Source: SKHV01 sp963678565 (GTDB taxonomy: Bacteria > Bacteroidota > Bacteroidia > Bacteroidales > Prolixibacteraceae). From it: DNA of 64,000 nucleotides. The notes below the pieces were generated by a model. It worked only from the letters and a program-made list of their open reading frames with translations, was not told where the DNA came from and did no database searches. The position numbers and the translations under genes were made by a program. Below, piece by piece: positions 8,132 to 17,148 of the stretch. Each line of letters starts with the position of its first letter. Position 1 is the first letter of the stretch. The DNA is taken from the NCBI GenBank assembly GCA_963678565.1, contig OY782875.1:1054001-1118000 (forward strand). The letters run 5' to 3'.

Positions 8132-9679
8132 ATGAATAAAAATAAGCTAAATCACTTTCTGTTTATTTTGCTGATTTGTGGAATCTCACTTTCAGTAAAC
8201 GCACAGCAGAATCAGATTAATGTTCTCGATCAGAATATTTCGATCGTTGCTGAAGACCGTCCTGTTACAGAGGTTCTTAAATATATTTGTGATGAATTTA
8301 ATTTAGATTTCGACTACAATTCGAAGCTTATTAAAGGAAAAAGAATTAGTCTTAATATCTCGAATAAAACAGTCGGCGAAATTCTCGATAATTTAATGGA
8401 CGAGTTTTATTTGATTTTCGAAATTGAAGATAATGTTTTAATGATTCGTGATTACGTACCCTCATCGGAACATATTGAATTTAAGGAATTGTATAATACC
8501 GAAACTTCAGGCTTTTTATTTGATGATCCGCAGAACAAAACAGCGACGATTAAATTCAAGCTCATTAGCAACTTAATTGTGATCCCACTTAGTATTAATG
8601 GCTCCGATACGATGAATTTTATTCTCGATACGGGCGTAAAATCACCCATAATTACCGAGCTTACAATGGTTGATGAATTAGAGCTTAATTATATGAAACC
8701 AATTAATTTAAAAGGGTTGGGTTCTGATGGAAGTACTCAAGCTTATCAATCGGGTGATAATTCAATTAAAATTGATGGCCTAACTGCACGAAAACAACTT
8801 ATTAATGTGGTGATCGACGATAATTTTCAAATTTCAAAAATATTAGGCATCCCTGTACACGGACTTATTGGTTTTAATATGTTTCGGCAATATGTTGTTC
8901 GAGTTAATTACAAATCAAGACAGATTAAGTTATATAAACCTCAATTTTGGAAATATCGCCCAAGAAGAAAAGATATTGTACTACCCATACATTTTACAAA
9001 AAATAAACCGATGGTTCGAGCCGAAGTTATGCAGAGAGACTCCGAGGAGCCAATTGATGTCTTACTTATGGTTGACACTGGGGCAAGTGATGCATTGTGG
9101 TTAGGATTAAATTCTAGTAAAAAAATTAAGCTACCCGAGAAGAAAGTGCATAGCTATTTAGGGGCAGGAATTAATGGCGACCTGTATGGCTACAAAGGTC
9201 GGATTGATGGAATTTGGATTGGTGGGAAAATCCTCGACGAGCCCATTGTTGCCTATCCCGATAGTGGTTCTATTCAGCATTTAATGATGGTGGAAAATCG
9301 AAACGGAACAATTGGAGGTGAGTTATTGCGTCGTTTTACACTTTACTTCGATTATTTCAATTCAAGATTGGTGATGCGCCCAAACTCTTCGTTCAAAGAC
9401 GATTTTAATTATAACATGAGTGGATTGGAAATAATTGCTCCGGTTCCGGGCGTTCCTGTTTTTACAATAAGCAGCCTTGATGAAGGCTCACCAGCTGCGA
9501 AAGCAGGACTTCAAGTAAACGATCAAATTTTGAAGTTAAATCGATGGTTTCATACTTCCTTATCTCTGAATGACATCAATCTGGTATTGCGTCAGAACAA
9601 AGGGAAAAAAGTTAAAATTACTGTATTAAGAGGTGGACAAGAAATCAAGACCAGTTTTGTTTTAAAGGAAGCTTTTTAA
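8132..9679 (+). CDS. STN-domain / retropepsin-like aspartyl protease / PDZ protein
   Basis: 515 residues with a signal peptide (about 1-24, ending VNAQ). An STN/secretin-type signalling domain covers about 30-108 (VTEVLKYICDEFNLDFDYN...). Two retropepsin-like lobes each carry an active-site triad: FILDTG (D166-T-G) and LLMVDTG (D315-T-G), spaced as in a single-chain two-lobe aspartyl protease. A C-terminal PDZ domain spans about 435-510 (SLDEGSPAAKAGLQVNDQILKLN). Aspartyl-protease/PDZ proteins are known in Bacteroidota; an N-terminal STN domain directly behind an ECF/FecR pair is unusual. I infer a periplasmic protease or protease-like sensor that touches FecR through its STN domain. Catalysis is unproven, and the region around the first DTG (DTGVKS rather than DTGA) is slightly atypical. 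Confidence 0.8.
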   Translation: MNKNKLNHFLFILLICGISLSVNAQQNQINVLDQNISIVAEDRPVTEVLKYICDEFNLDFDYNSKLIKGKRISLNISNKTVGEILDNLMDEFYLIFEIEDNVLMIRDYVPSSEHIEFKELYNTETSGFLFDDPQNKTATIKFKLISNLIVIPLSINGSDTMNFILDTGVKSPIITELTMVDELELNYMKPINLKGLGSDGSTQAYQSGDNSIKIDGLTARKQLINVVIDDNFQISKILGIPVHGLIGFNMFRQYVVRVNYKSRQIKLYKPQFWKYRPRRKDIVLPIHFTKNKPMVRAEVMQRDSEEPIDVLLMVDTGASDALWLGLNSSKKIKLPEKKVHSYLGAGINGDLYGYKGRIDGIWIGGKILDEPIVAYPDSGSIQHLMMVENRNGTIGGELLRRFTLYFDYFNSRLVMRPNSSFKDDFNYNMSGLEIIAPVPGVPVFTISSLDEGSPAAKAGLQVNDQILKLNRWFHTSLSLNDINLVLRQNKGKKVKITVLRGGQEIKTSFVLKEAF

Positions 9680-9680
9680 G

Positions 9681-9694
9681 AAAGGAGAAATTTG
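9681..9694 (+). promoter_or_regulatory. Ribosome-binding site deciding a TTG start
   Basis: AAAGGAG lies just before a TTG codon at 9692-9694. No ATG occurs before the hydrophobic signal peptide, so the purine-rich site supports TTG as the start of the next gene. Confidence 0.6.
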
Positions 9695-11209
9695 AAAAGA
9701 ATTATTCTTGCAATACTATTCTTAATTGCGGTTGGCGTAAGTTCAAATGCTCAATCTGATTCTTTGTTGAGACTAACAAAGGTAAGTTTGCCTCAAAATG
9801 AAATTACGAAACAAGAATTGATTCAATATCTTAATGAACAGTTCGGGTATTATTTTTCGTATAATCCTGAGTCACTTGGGCATTCAACTCGAGTACAATT
9901 TAAAAGCCTCCAAATTTCGGTTGAAGAAGCATTGAAAGTATTGATTCGGGATACCAACCTCGATTATATTGTCGATAAAAGCCAAGTCATTTTCTTTCCT
10001 CGTATTAAAAATCCAGAGGTGAATAGCAATTATGAAGTTTTTGGGTTCGTATTTGATGGAAAGCTCAAAAATCCAATTCCCTATTGTAACATTGCTATTG
10101 TTGGCTCTAGTTATGGAACTATTTCAAATATCGATGGTTATTTTCGTTTGGTTTTACCCGATTCTTTAAAGAGCGATACCATTGTCTTTTCTTGCTTAGG
10201 TTATACTGTCGCCTCATATAAAGTTTCAGATATTGTTAATCAGTCCAATATCATTTCGCTGCCTCAAACCAATGTGCAACTCATACCGATTGATATAAAT
10301 TATTATGATCCACAAACTGTACTCGTAAAGGTTATCGATAATCTTGAAAAAAATTACGATCAAAATTATGCACTTTATGAATCCTTTTATCGCGAAACAG
10401 TAAAAGAAGACGACGAATATACCAATATATCTGAAGCTGTTTTGCAAATCATGAAAGCTCCTTATGACAAAGGTTTTCGACAGGATCATGTGAAGTTTAT
10501 CAAAGGGCGAAAAAGTTATTCAAAACAAGTTAATCAACAAATTCGATTTAAGCTACAAGGTGGTCCGTTTTACATTACAAAGTTGGATGTGGTAAAGAAT
10601 TTGGAAAGTTTTATCGACCCTGAATTTGTTAGTTTATATAGCTATAAATTTGAGTCATATATTCAAAAAGATGGTAAACCAACCATTGTTATTTCTTTTA
10701 AACCAACCAAAGAGATGAATGATGTGCTCTATATTGGCAAGATGTATATCGATGAGGAAACTTGGGCTGTGTCGCGAATAGAGTTTTCATTGCCATGGAA
10801 GGCTTTACAAAGTTTTAGTCACTTGTTTATTCAGAAAATTCCGCTCAAATATAAAGCAACAGCAAATGATCTCATTTACTATGTTGATTATCAAAATTAC
10901 AATGGAATTTGGTATTTATTTTCAGCTCGAAGTGAAATAAAAATAAATGTACGCAAGCGAAGCAGTTTATTTAAAACTCAGTTTGTTGGAGTTTCCGAGA
11001 TTGTTACAACACATCTTGAACGAGGTGATTTTGAGTTCTTTGATCGTCACGACTTTTTTAAATCATCTGAGTTTATCACTGAAAAAATTGTTGATTATGA
11101 TACTGAATTTTGGAAGCAATACAATGTAATTGCACCAGAAGAGGAGTTGGTTGATGCCTTAGAACATTTGACTAATAAAAAGTTACTAAGCTCAAAGAAA
11201 ATAGAATGA
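9692..11209 (+). CDS. Secreted STN / carboxypeptidase-regulatory-like domain protein
   Basis: 505 residues from a TTG start with a good ribosome-binding site. A signal peptide (about 1-20, ending SNAQ) leads to an STN domain at about 35-100 (LIQYLNEQFGYYFSYNPESLG...). A carboxypeptidase-D regulatory-like beta-sandwich follows at about 113-190 (VFGFVFDGKLKNPIPYCNIAI...GTISNIDGYFRLVLP). The remaining ~300 residues resemble the DUF5686-like C-terminal regions seen after such domains but carry no plug or full TonB-dependent barrel. It may act as an outer-membrane or periplasmic signal partner for FecR. It is co-transcribed with its neighbours: 12 bp after the protease and overlapping the next start by 4 bp. 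Confidence 0.75.
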   Translation: MKRIILAILFLIAVGVSSNAQSDSLLRLTKVSLPQNEITKQELIQYLNEQFGYYFSYNPESLGHSTRVQFKSLQISVEEALKVLIRDTNLDYIVDKSQVIFFPRIKNPEVNSNYEVFGFVFDGKLKNPIPYCNIAIVGSSYGTISNIDGYFRLVLPDSLKSDTIVFSCLGYTVASYKVSDIVNQSNIISLPQTNVQLIPIDINYYDPQTVLVKVIDNLEKNYDQNYALYESFYRETVKEDDEYTNISEAVLQIMKAPYDKGFRQDHVKFIKGRKSYSKQVNQQIRFKLQGGPFYITKLDVVKNLESFIDPEFVSLYSYKFESYIQKDGKPTIVISFKPTKEMNDVLYIGKMYIDEETWAVSRIEFSLPWKALQSFSHLFIQKIPLKYKATANDLIYYVDYQNYNGIWYLFSARSEIKINVRKRSSLFKTQFVGVSEIVTTHLERGDFEFFDRHDFFKSSEFITEKIVDYDTEFWKQYNVIAPEEELVDALEHLTNKKLLSSKKIE

Positions 11210-13539
11210 ATTGGCACAGGATATATGCATTTCTGTTGATTTTAATTTTTATAACGTGTGCACAATTTGTACAGGCAAATAATACTTCTTTGGTTTTTCT
11301 TTCCTGTAATCAGGATGTATTTGAAGCAGGTGATTCAATTGAATTATTTGCTAGAGTATTTAATGCCGAAACTGAAGATCCAGTTCCTCACTCTGATTTA
11401 TTTGTGATGGTAAAATCACTGAACGGTGACATTGTTTGTGATGCGCGTTTTGGGGTTGAAAATGGTTTGACGTATGCACAATTAAAACTTCCGGAATGGC
11501 TTTCAAACGGATTTTATACCCTTGTTGCATTTACCCGTGATGCTTATGAAAAGAACAATGTTAGGCAGCTCGGAATACAACATTTTTATGTTTTCGATCG
11601 TCGAAAACCAACGCTTCAATTAAATATTCAAACTTCCAATAAATTAGAAGTTGGCAATACAATTGTTGTGAAGCTTGAGCTGAATTCAATAGGTGATAAA
11701 TATAAATTAGATAATATTGATGTTGAATTAAATGACTACAACGGATTACTAAATCAAACGTCAATTCGTGTCATTGAAAATCAAGCTCAATTTGTGCTTG
11801 AGTTACCTTCAAAGTATAAGAAAGGATTGTATTTAACTTTTCATAATCGTAATTACAACCTAATCTACAAACCTTATTTGTTGCCAAATATCAAGAAAGA
11901 TTGTAGCATCGTGTTTTATCCAGAAGGCGGGAAGATTTTAACAAATAGTAATCAGAAAATCATTTATCGTTGTTTTGATAATTTAAATCGAAATGTAAAG
12001 CTCGATGGTCGAATTGAAGATGAAAATGGCATTCTTGTAGGTGAAGCACAAATGCTGCAAGCCGGTTTGGGACGCATAGAAACTAAGCCTGTAACAAATG
12101 ATTCGTATTATTTCGTTCCAAATTCAGGATCGGCTTATCATCACCAATACGCACTGCCTAGAGCTGAAAACGATGGTGTAGTCATTACTTTTCATGCTAT
12201 AAAAAATGGGGAAATCGAACTTCGAATTTTTGCTACAGGAGCGTATTTGAAAGAAGACGTTGATTTAATTATTCGTTCGAAAGGAAAAGTTGTTTATTCC
12301 AAATCGCTGCAGCTCGATTCAGAGAATTTGCAATCTGTTTCGTCCTACAGCTTGCCCCGAGGGAACTTAAAGGCTGAAATAGTTTCTGATGGGCGAGTTT
12401 TATCAGAGCGTCTTATTTACAACCAACAACCTTTCTTGCATGGAATGGAGTTAGAAAATCATTTTGAAGTTGAGAAAAAGAATGACTCAATTGCTGTAAA
12501 AATTATTTCTGGTCTAATGAATCAATATTTCTCAGTTGCATCTTATGATTTAAGAATTGTACCATCTTCTAGTCATGTTTTTAACAACCTTTTAGGAACT
12601 AATAGTTATTTGCAAAAAACAATGCTTAAAACTTATCCCGGTAATGTGCTCGAAATGGTATTGGCAAACATAGAATTGATTGGGAATTGTTTGATTGCAG
12701 ATGCAAAAAGTTCCGAAATAAATGGAACACAAACTGTTGGGTTTGTTGTTGATCGGAAAGGGAATAAGATAGCGAAAGCCAATGTGATTGGAATTAATAT
12801 TTTCTCGGGTAGAATTTTAAAAACATTGTCAGATGCTAATGGTGAATTTCGTATGGTTGATATTATTAAAGAGGAAATTACCTGGAAGGCATTTAAAGAT
12901 GGGAGAGAGTTGGAGGTAGAATTAGAACATGATTTTGAAACTTCATTAAACGACTTTCTTAAAACAAGTATTTTCAGTGAAATGCATGAACTTAACCTAA
13001 ATAAAGTTCTTTCCTTAGCTTCTTCTGAAGTTAATGCATCAGTTATAAATTTAGAGAATGGGAGTACAAACGAATATAAAAACGATTTGTTGGAACTGAT
13101 TAAATTAATCAAACCCTTTTATATTCGGAACAATCAGATTGTATTTGAAAACGAACGAGCAAGCTTTATTCAATCGGGAGCACTTTTTGTTATCAACGAT
13201 CGTCCAATGGGGACGAATATCGATATTTTGAATTCTATCAATCCGGCCAAAGTACTATCTGTAAATATTTATTCGAAGTTGAAAGATATTGAACGATTTA
13301 CTAGTTTAAATTCAATAGGTGTGATCAATATTAAAACTTCGGAGTCTCAGGAGTTAAAAGAAATTTCTGTAACAAGACCTTATGAGCAGCCATATTGGTT
13401 CCGCAATTTAGAGCTAAAAGAAAATTCGTTAGAAGTTAAAATTCCTAGTCGAGATTTAAACGGAAGTTACAACGTGATTGTGGATGCTGTTTTAGAAAAT
13501 GGTCAACGAATTAGAACAACAAAGTCATATAATTTCTAA
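11206..13539 (+). CDS. Large secreted macroglobulin-like (MG2-type) protein with plug-like C-terminus
   Basis: 777 residues; the ATG overlaps the preceding TGA (ATGA), implying translational coupling. A signal peptide (about 1-24) is followed by beta-sandwich domains of the MG2/macroglobulin type (DVFEAGDSIELFARVFNAETEDPVPHSDLFV, about 36-66). A carboxypeptidase-regulatory-like segment lies at about 507-570 (VGFVVDRKGNKIAKANVIGINIFSGRI). The segment at 650-710 (GALFVINDRPMGTNIDILNSINPAKVLSVNIYS) resembles the TonB plug fold found at the end of similar proteins. No barrel, lipobox or thioester motif is present. Its function is unknown; membership of the sigma/anti-sigma locus suggests envelope sensing or a surface complex. 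It ends tail to tail with lplA, with overlapping stop codons. Confidence 0.72.
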   Translation: MNWHRIYAFLLILIFITCAQFVQANNTSLVFLSCNQDVFEAGDSIELFARVFNAETEDPVPHSDLFVMVKSLNGDIVCDARFGVENGLTYAQLKLPEWLSNGFYTLVAFTRDAYEKNNVRQLGIQHFYVFDRRKPTLQLNIQTSNKLEVGNTIVVKLELNSIGDKYKLDNIDVELNDYNGLLNQTSIRVIENQAQFVLELPSKYKKGLYLTFHNRNYNLIYKPYLLPNIKKDCSIVFYPEGGKILTNSNQKIIYRCFDNLNRNVKLDGRIEDENGILVGEAQMLQAGLGRIETKPVTNDSYYFVPNSGSAYHHQYALPRAENDGVVITFHAIKNGEIELRIFATGAYLKEDVDLIIRSKGKVVYSKSLQLDSENLQSVSSYSLPRGNLKAEIVSDGRVLSERLIYNQQPFLHGMELENHFEVEKKNDSIAVKIISGLMNQYFSVASYDLRIVPSSSHVFNNLLGTNSYLQKTMLKTYPGNVLEMVLANIELIGNCLIADAKSSEINGTQTVGFVVDRKGNKIAKANVIGINIFSGRILKTLSDANGEFRMVDIIKEEITWKAFKDGRELEVELEHDFETSLNDFLKTSIFSEMHELNLNKVLSLASSEVNASVINLENGSTNEYKNDLLELIKLIKPFYIRNNQIVFENERASFIQSGALFVINDRPMGTNIDILNSINPAKVLSVNIYSKLKDIERFTSLNSIGVINIKTSESQELKEISVTRPYEQPYWFRNLELKENSLEVKIPSRDLNGSYNVIVDAVLENGQRIRTTKSYNF

Positions 13540-14507
13540 AATAATAGTGAAGTCACTTTTGTAATTTCATTGTTTGTTAATTCTAGTTCCAAATCTTGAA
13601 GACGTTTTATAATTCCCGCTTCGTTGTGTTGATTCTCAACTAATTCATTCGATATTTTGTTAAGTAATTTTTCATTTTTCCAAGATCCCGATAATTCTAA
13701 TTTCGTAATTGTGCCTTTAATTACTTCTAATTCGCAGCTTAATGTTTTGGAATCAATATCAACAGTATTACTGTAAATAAACTTTGGAGAGTAGCCAAAA
13801 TTCCATTTCCAAGTCTGATATTTTTCTGTTACTAGGGCTTCTATTTGCTCTTGTTCTTCAGCTTGGATATCGACCACTGTAGCTTTCATATCAGTTTCGA
13901 AAAAGGAAATTATTTTCTGAATGAAAGCATTCAGTGTGATTTCATTTTCCAAAAAATCTGAAATGTTTGCAATTTTACTTCGAACCGATTTAATAGCTTT
14001 ACCCTCAAATTGTTCTTCTTTGCTTTTTAAAGCTTTCGATAGATCTTCTTTTTTTGAGTTAAAAAGCAAGGTTCCGTGACTCAGAATTCTTTTCCGGAAC
14101 ACATGTTCTGCATGCCCCGAAACTTTATAGCCATTTACTTTTATGTCATTCCGATTGCTAATTTCAGCAGGTACTTTCAAGCTATTCAAAATCTTCACAA
14201 TAGGAATGTTGAAAGTTTTAAATGAAATTTTAGCAGGATCTTCTACAGCTTTATGAAACGAGAAATTTACATTGCCTAAATCGTGATAAACAGCTCCACC
14301 TCCTGAAATTCTTCGAACTACTTTTACTTGCTTTTCTTTTACAAAATCGTAATTGATTTCAGCTATTGCATTTTGATGCTTACCGATGACAATGGCGGGT
14401 GTGTTCACATATAAGAATAGAAGATCATCTGTTGTATTTTTAAAATAGAATTCTTCGGCTGCAAGGTTGAAATACGGATCATCAGAAGGCGAAAAAAGTA
14501 AGCGCAT
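13536..14507 (-). CDS. lplA: Lipoate-protein ligase A
   Basis: 323 residues. The BPL/LplA catalytic domain occupies about 1-240 with the signature VVRRISGGGAVYHDLGNVNFSF (about 61-82) and the lipoyl-AMP-binding KVSGHAEHVFRKRILSHGTLLF (about 128-149). A smaller C-terminal accessory domain (about 250-323) follows, as in E. coli-type LplA. The enzyme scavenges free lipoate and attaches it through lipoyl-AMP to the E2 and GcvH proteins in the cytosol. It is convergent with 11206-13539, overlapping by 4 bp, and is 24 bp downstream of deoC on the same strand. Confidence 0.93.
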   Translation of the reverse strand: MRLLFSPSDDPYFNLAAEEFYFKNTTDDLLFLYVNTPAIVIGKHQNAIAEINYDFVKEKQVKVVRRISGGGAVYHDLGNVNFSFHKAVEDPAKISFKTFNIPIVKILNSLKVPAEISNRNDIKVNGYKVSGHAEHVFRKRILSHGTLLFNSKKEDLSKALKSKEEQFEGKAIKSVRSKIANISDFLENEITLNAFIQKIISFFETDMKATVVDIQAEEQEQIEALVTEKYQTWKWNFGYSPKFIYSNTVDIDSKTLSCELEVIKGTITKLELSGSWKNEKLLNKISNELVENQHNEAGIIKRLQDLELELTNNEITKVTSLLF

Positions 14508-14531
14508 GTAGTTATAATTGACTAAAGTGGA

Positions 14532-15389
14532 TTAAAAATATTTAAGTTCTTCGCCCTGAATATCGCTTAATAAATTGTTGGCTAAACGACTGGCACCAAT
14601 TCTGAAAAGTTCTGGTTGAAGCCATTCTTCACCCAAAAGCTCTTTCACAATTGCAAAATAAATTAATGCGTCTTCGCTTGTAGAAATTCCTCCGGCGGGC
14701 TTGAAACCAATTTTTTCTCCTGTTTCTTGATAATGGAATGCGATTGACGTACACATTACAAATGCAGCCATAGGTGTGGCAGCTGTAGCGATCTTTCCGG
14801 TTGAGGTTTTTATAAAATCGGCTCCTGCATTGATTGCCAATATCGAAGCTTTCCAAATGTCTTCAGCACTTGTTAAAGCACCGGTTTCAAGAATCACCTT
14901 TAAATGGGCGTCGCCAATTGCTTGTTTAATTTCAGAAATATCGGTGTGTGCAGCTTGAAAATCGTCAGCTAAAAAGTGACTCAAGGCTAGTACAATATCA
15001 ATTTCATCGGCTCCTTTGGCAACAGCCATTTTTGCTTCTTCGGCTTTTATACTGGTAAAGGTCATCGACGAAGGAAAACCTCCTGCAACCGAAGCAATAT
15101 TCACTTCGGGTAACTCTAACGTGTTTTCAACGGTTTCAACCATATTTGGGTAAACACATATTGCGGCAACATTCGGCATCTCGGGATAATCTGTTGCAAA
15201 TTGATTCACTTTTTTGGTGAAATGAGTAACATGTGGTACAGTATCGGTAGAATTTAAAGTAGTAAGATCGATAAAAGAAAAAGCCAGTTTTTTGTTTTCA
15301 ATGGTATTGTATTCTTTTTTTGACTTTTCAATTATTTCATTTAATTCAAGTTCTAATTGTGCAGTATCTATTTTAAAAGTGTCAGTCAT
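14532..15389 (-). CDS. deoC: Deoxyribose-phosphate aldolase
   Basis: 285 residues. Class I aldolase motifs are clear: SFIDLTTLNSTD (N-terminal phosphate region), ADEIDIVLALS, GADFIKTSTGK (Schiff-base Lys) and GFKPAGGIST. It converts 2-deoxyribose-5-phosphate to glyceraldehyde-3-phosphate and acetaldehyde in nucleoside catabolism. It is slightly longer than E. coli DeoC owing to an N-terminal helix (residues 1-35), typical of Bacteroidota homologues. Cytosolic. Followed by lplA on the same strand. Confidence 0.93.
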   Translation of the reverse strand: MTDTFKIDTAQLELELNEIIEKSKKEYNTIENKKLAFSFIDLTTLNSTDTVPHVTHFTKKVNQFATDYPEMPNVAAICVYPNMVETVENTLELPEVNIASVAGGFPSSMTFTSIKAEEAKMAVAKGADEIDIVLALSHFLADDFQAAHTDISEIKQAIGDAHLKVILETGALTSAEDIWKASILAINAGADFIKTSTGKIATAATPMAAFVMCTSIAFHYQETGEKIGFKPAGGISTSEDALIYFAIVKELLGEEWLQPELFRIGASRLANNLLSDIQGEELKYF

Positions 15390-15444
15390 AATTTCTGTTT
15401 TTAATTGATAAGATGAAGTTATTAAAATTAGATGAGAGATTCAC

Positions 15445-15780
15445 CTATTTTAACTTCGAATTATTTTGATGGCGATCTTTATCGCGAATGGTTTTTTTCT
15501 CCATATTTTTTGCAAAGGCTTCTGTTAAATCAACTCCTGTTTGATTGGCCAAGCAGATCAAAACCCATAAAATATCTGCCATTTCATCGCTCAGAGCATC
15601 TGGGTTTTCTCCTTTTTTAAAAGATTGATCGCCGTATTTTCGAGCCATAATTCGAGCCAATTCACCTACTTCTTCAGTTAAAATTGCTAGGTTAGTTAAC
15701 TCACTAAAATATCTTACACCAATGGTTTTGATCCAATGGTCAACTTTCTCTTGTGCCTCTTTTAGGGTCAATTCACTCAT
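15445..15780 (-). CDS. MazG-like nucleotide pyrophosphohydrolase
   Basis: 111 residues. The all-alpha NTP-PPase metal site is complete: EEVGELAR (about 32-39) and DEMADILWVLICLANQTG (about 65-82), giving the EExxE...ExxD arrangement of the MazG superfamily. Such single-domain enzymes hydrolyse nucleoside triphosphates to monophosphates and pyrophosphate, probably cleaning non-canonical nucleotides. It sits between dtd and deoC on the minus strand, 64 bp after dtd, and may be co-transcribed with it. Confidence 0.88.
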   Translation of the reverse strand: MSELTLKEAQEKVDHWIKTIGVRYFSELTNLAILTEEVGELARIMARKYGDQSFKKGENPDALSDEMADILWVLICLANQTGVDLTEAFAKNMEKKTIRDKDRHQNNSKLK

Positions 15781-15844
15781 CTTTTAATTTTTATGAATAA
15801 AGGAGAATCGAGATTTATTGTTCAATTATTTTCACAATTTATTA

Positions 15845-16297
15845 CTATTCCCTGTTTTTCGAGTCGATCCATATTGTAACTGGTCCATCGTTTATAATTG
15901 CCACTTTCATATCAGCTCCAAAAATTCCTGTTTGCACTTCTTTTCCAAAATCTTCTGATAGTTTTTTGCAAAAGTTTTCATACATCTGAATAGCAATGTT
16001 GGGTTTGGAAGCATTAATATAGGAAGGCCGATTTCCTTTTTTCGTTTTAGCATGTAAAGTAAACTGACTAACCACAATAATATCTCCCTGTACGTCAAGT
16101 ACCGATTTGTTCATCACCTTATTTTCATCGTTGAAAATTCGAAGTTGAACTATTTTTTTCGAAAGCCAATCGATATCAGTCTGGTTATCTTCGTCTTCAA
16201 TTCCCAATAATATGAGCAGTCCCTTATTGATATTTGCAATTTTATTTGAATCGACAGTAACCGATGCTTCAGCAACTCTTTGAATAAGAACTCGCAT
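15845..16297 (-). CDS. dtd: D-aminoacyl-tRNA deacylase
   Basis: 150 residues, the usual length. It starts MRVLIQRVAEASVTV, the family signature. It contains the SQFTLHAKTKKGNRPSY block with the catalytic-site Thr region, and the cross-subunit GPVTI motif (NDGPVTIWID) near the C-terminus. The dimeric cytosolic enzyme removes D-amino acids and Gly mischarged onto tRNA. First gene of the minus-strand run dtd - MazG - deoC - lplA. Confidence 0.95.
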   Translation of the reverse strand: MRVLIQRVAEASVTVDSNKIANINKGLLILLGIEDEDNQTDIDWLSKKIVQLRIFNDENKVMNKSVLDVQGDIIVVSQFTLHAKTKKGNRPSYINASKPNIAIQMYENFCKKLSEDFGKEVQTGIFGADMKVAIINDGPVTIWIDSKNRE

Positions 16298-16418
16298 AAA
16301 ATATTTTTAATTCAAAACTAAGAATCATTTCTATTTAAGCTATTTCTGAACTATAGATTTCTTCGATTTTTTTAAACTTCGAAACCAATTTTCTGCTATC
16401 TTAGAAAAAACAAGAAGA

Positions 16419-17096
16419 ATGCCAGATCGTATTAATCACATTACAACTTTTTTTGAAGCAAAATTTTCGAAAAAAAACCATTGGAAAGTTCCGGCTGATA
16501 TAATTAGTTTGATCAATAAATTAGATAATCCTGAGCGAAGAGCCTTGAGAGATCGGCTTTTTAATGTTGCTAGAGAGATCCAAAGCAAAGATGAAAGAAG
16601 CGATGCATTAAATTGGTTGCAACAGTGTTTTATGAAAATCGATGAGCATTCTTTCCGTTTTCATCAAGTTTATTTTAGTCCGGGTTATGATATTCTTGAT
16701 AATCTAAAAGATTTAATTCAAGTGTCGACTAAATCGATTGATATCTGTGTTTTTTCCTTAACCGATCATCGATTGGCGAAGGTTGTTGTGGAGGCACAAA
16801 ATCGAGGCGTAAAAGTTCGAATAATAAGCGATGATTTAAAAACCAAAGACCGTGGTTCTAAAATTGAATGGCTCAAAGAGAATGGAATAGAAATTAAAAT
16901 TGATCAATCGATGGCGCACATGCACAACAAATTTGGTATTGTCGATCGCCGAATTGCATTTACCGGAAGCTTTAATTGGACTAAATCGGCCACACGTGCC
17001 AACAACGAAAACTTGTTGGTGACTTCGAATCATTCAATTGTAGAACAATTCTCGGAAGAATTTGAACAACTTTGGAAAGAGATGCACAAATTTTGA
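16419..17096 (+). CDS. Phospholipase D-like nuclease-family protein with one HKD motif
   Basis: 225 residues. The C-terminal two-thirds is a PLDc_2 domain. YFSPGYDILDNLKDLIQVSTKSIDICVFSLTDHRLAK starts the fold, and the catalytic H-x-K-x4-D sits at H169-K171-D176 in HNKFGIVD, followed by TGSFNWT. One HKD per chain implies a dimer, as in Nuc-type nucleases. The first ~85 residues form a charged helical domain that I do not recognise. There is no signal peptide, so a cytosolic nuclease or phosphodiesterase is more likely than a lipid enzyme. Confidence 0.8.
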   Translation: MPDRINHITTFFEAKFSKKNHWKVPADIISLINKLDNPERRALRDRLFNVAREIQSKDERSDALNWLQQCFMKIDEHSFRFHQVYFSPGYDILDNLKDLIQVSTKSIDICVFSLTDHRLAKVVVEAQNRGVKVRIISDDLKTKDRGSKIEWLKENGIEIKIDQSMAHMHNKFGIVDRRIAFTGSFNWTKSATRANNENLLVTSNHSIVEQFSEEFEQLWKEMHKF

Positions 17097-17104
17097 AAAA
17101 CTGT

Positions 17105-17134
17105 TTTGATCAAAAGAATTTTAAATTATATTTG
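17105..17134 (+). promoter_or_regulatory. Promoter of tRNA-Leu
   Basis: TTTG at 17105-17108, 18-bp spacer, TATATTTG at 17127-17134: an exact match to the Bacteroidota -33/-7 promoter. It lies 14 bp upstream of the mature tRNA 5' end. Confidence 0.75.
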
Positions 17135-17148
17135 CAACCGCATTTCAG

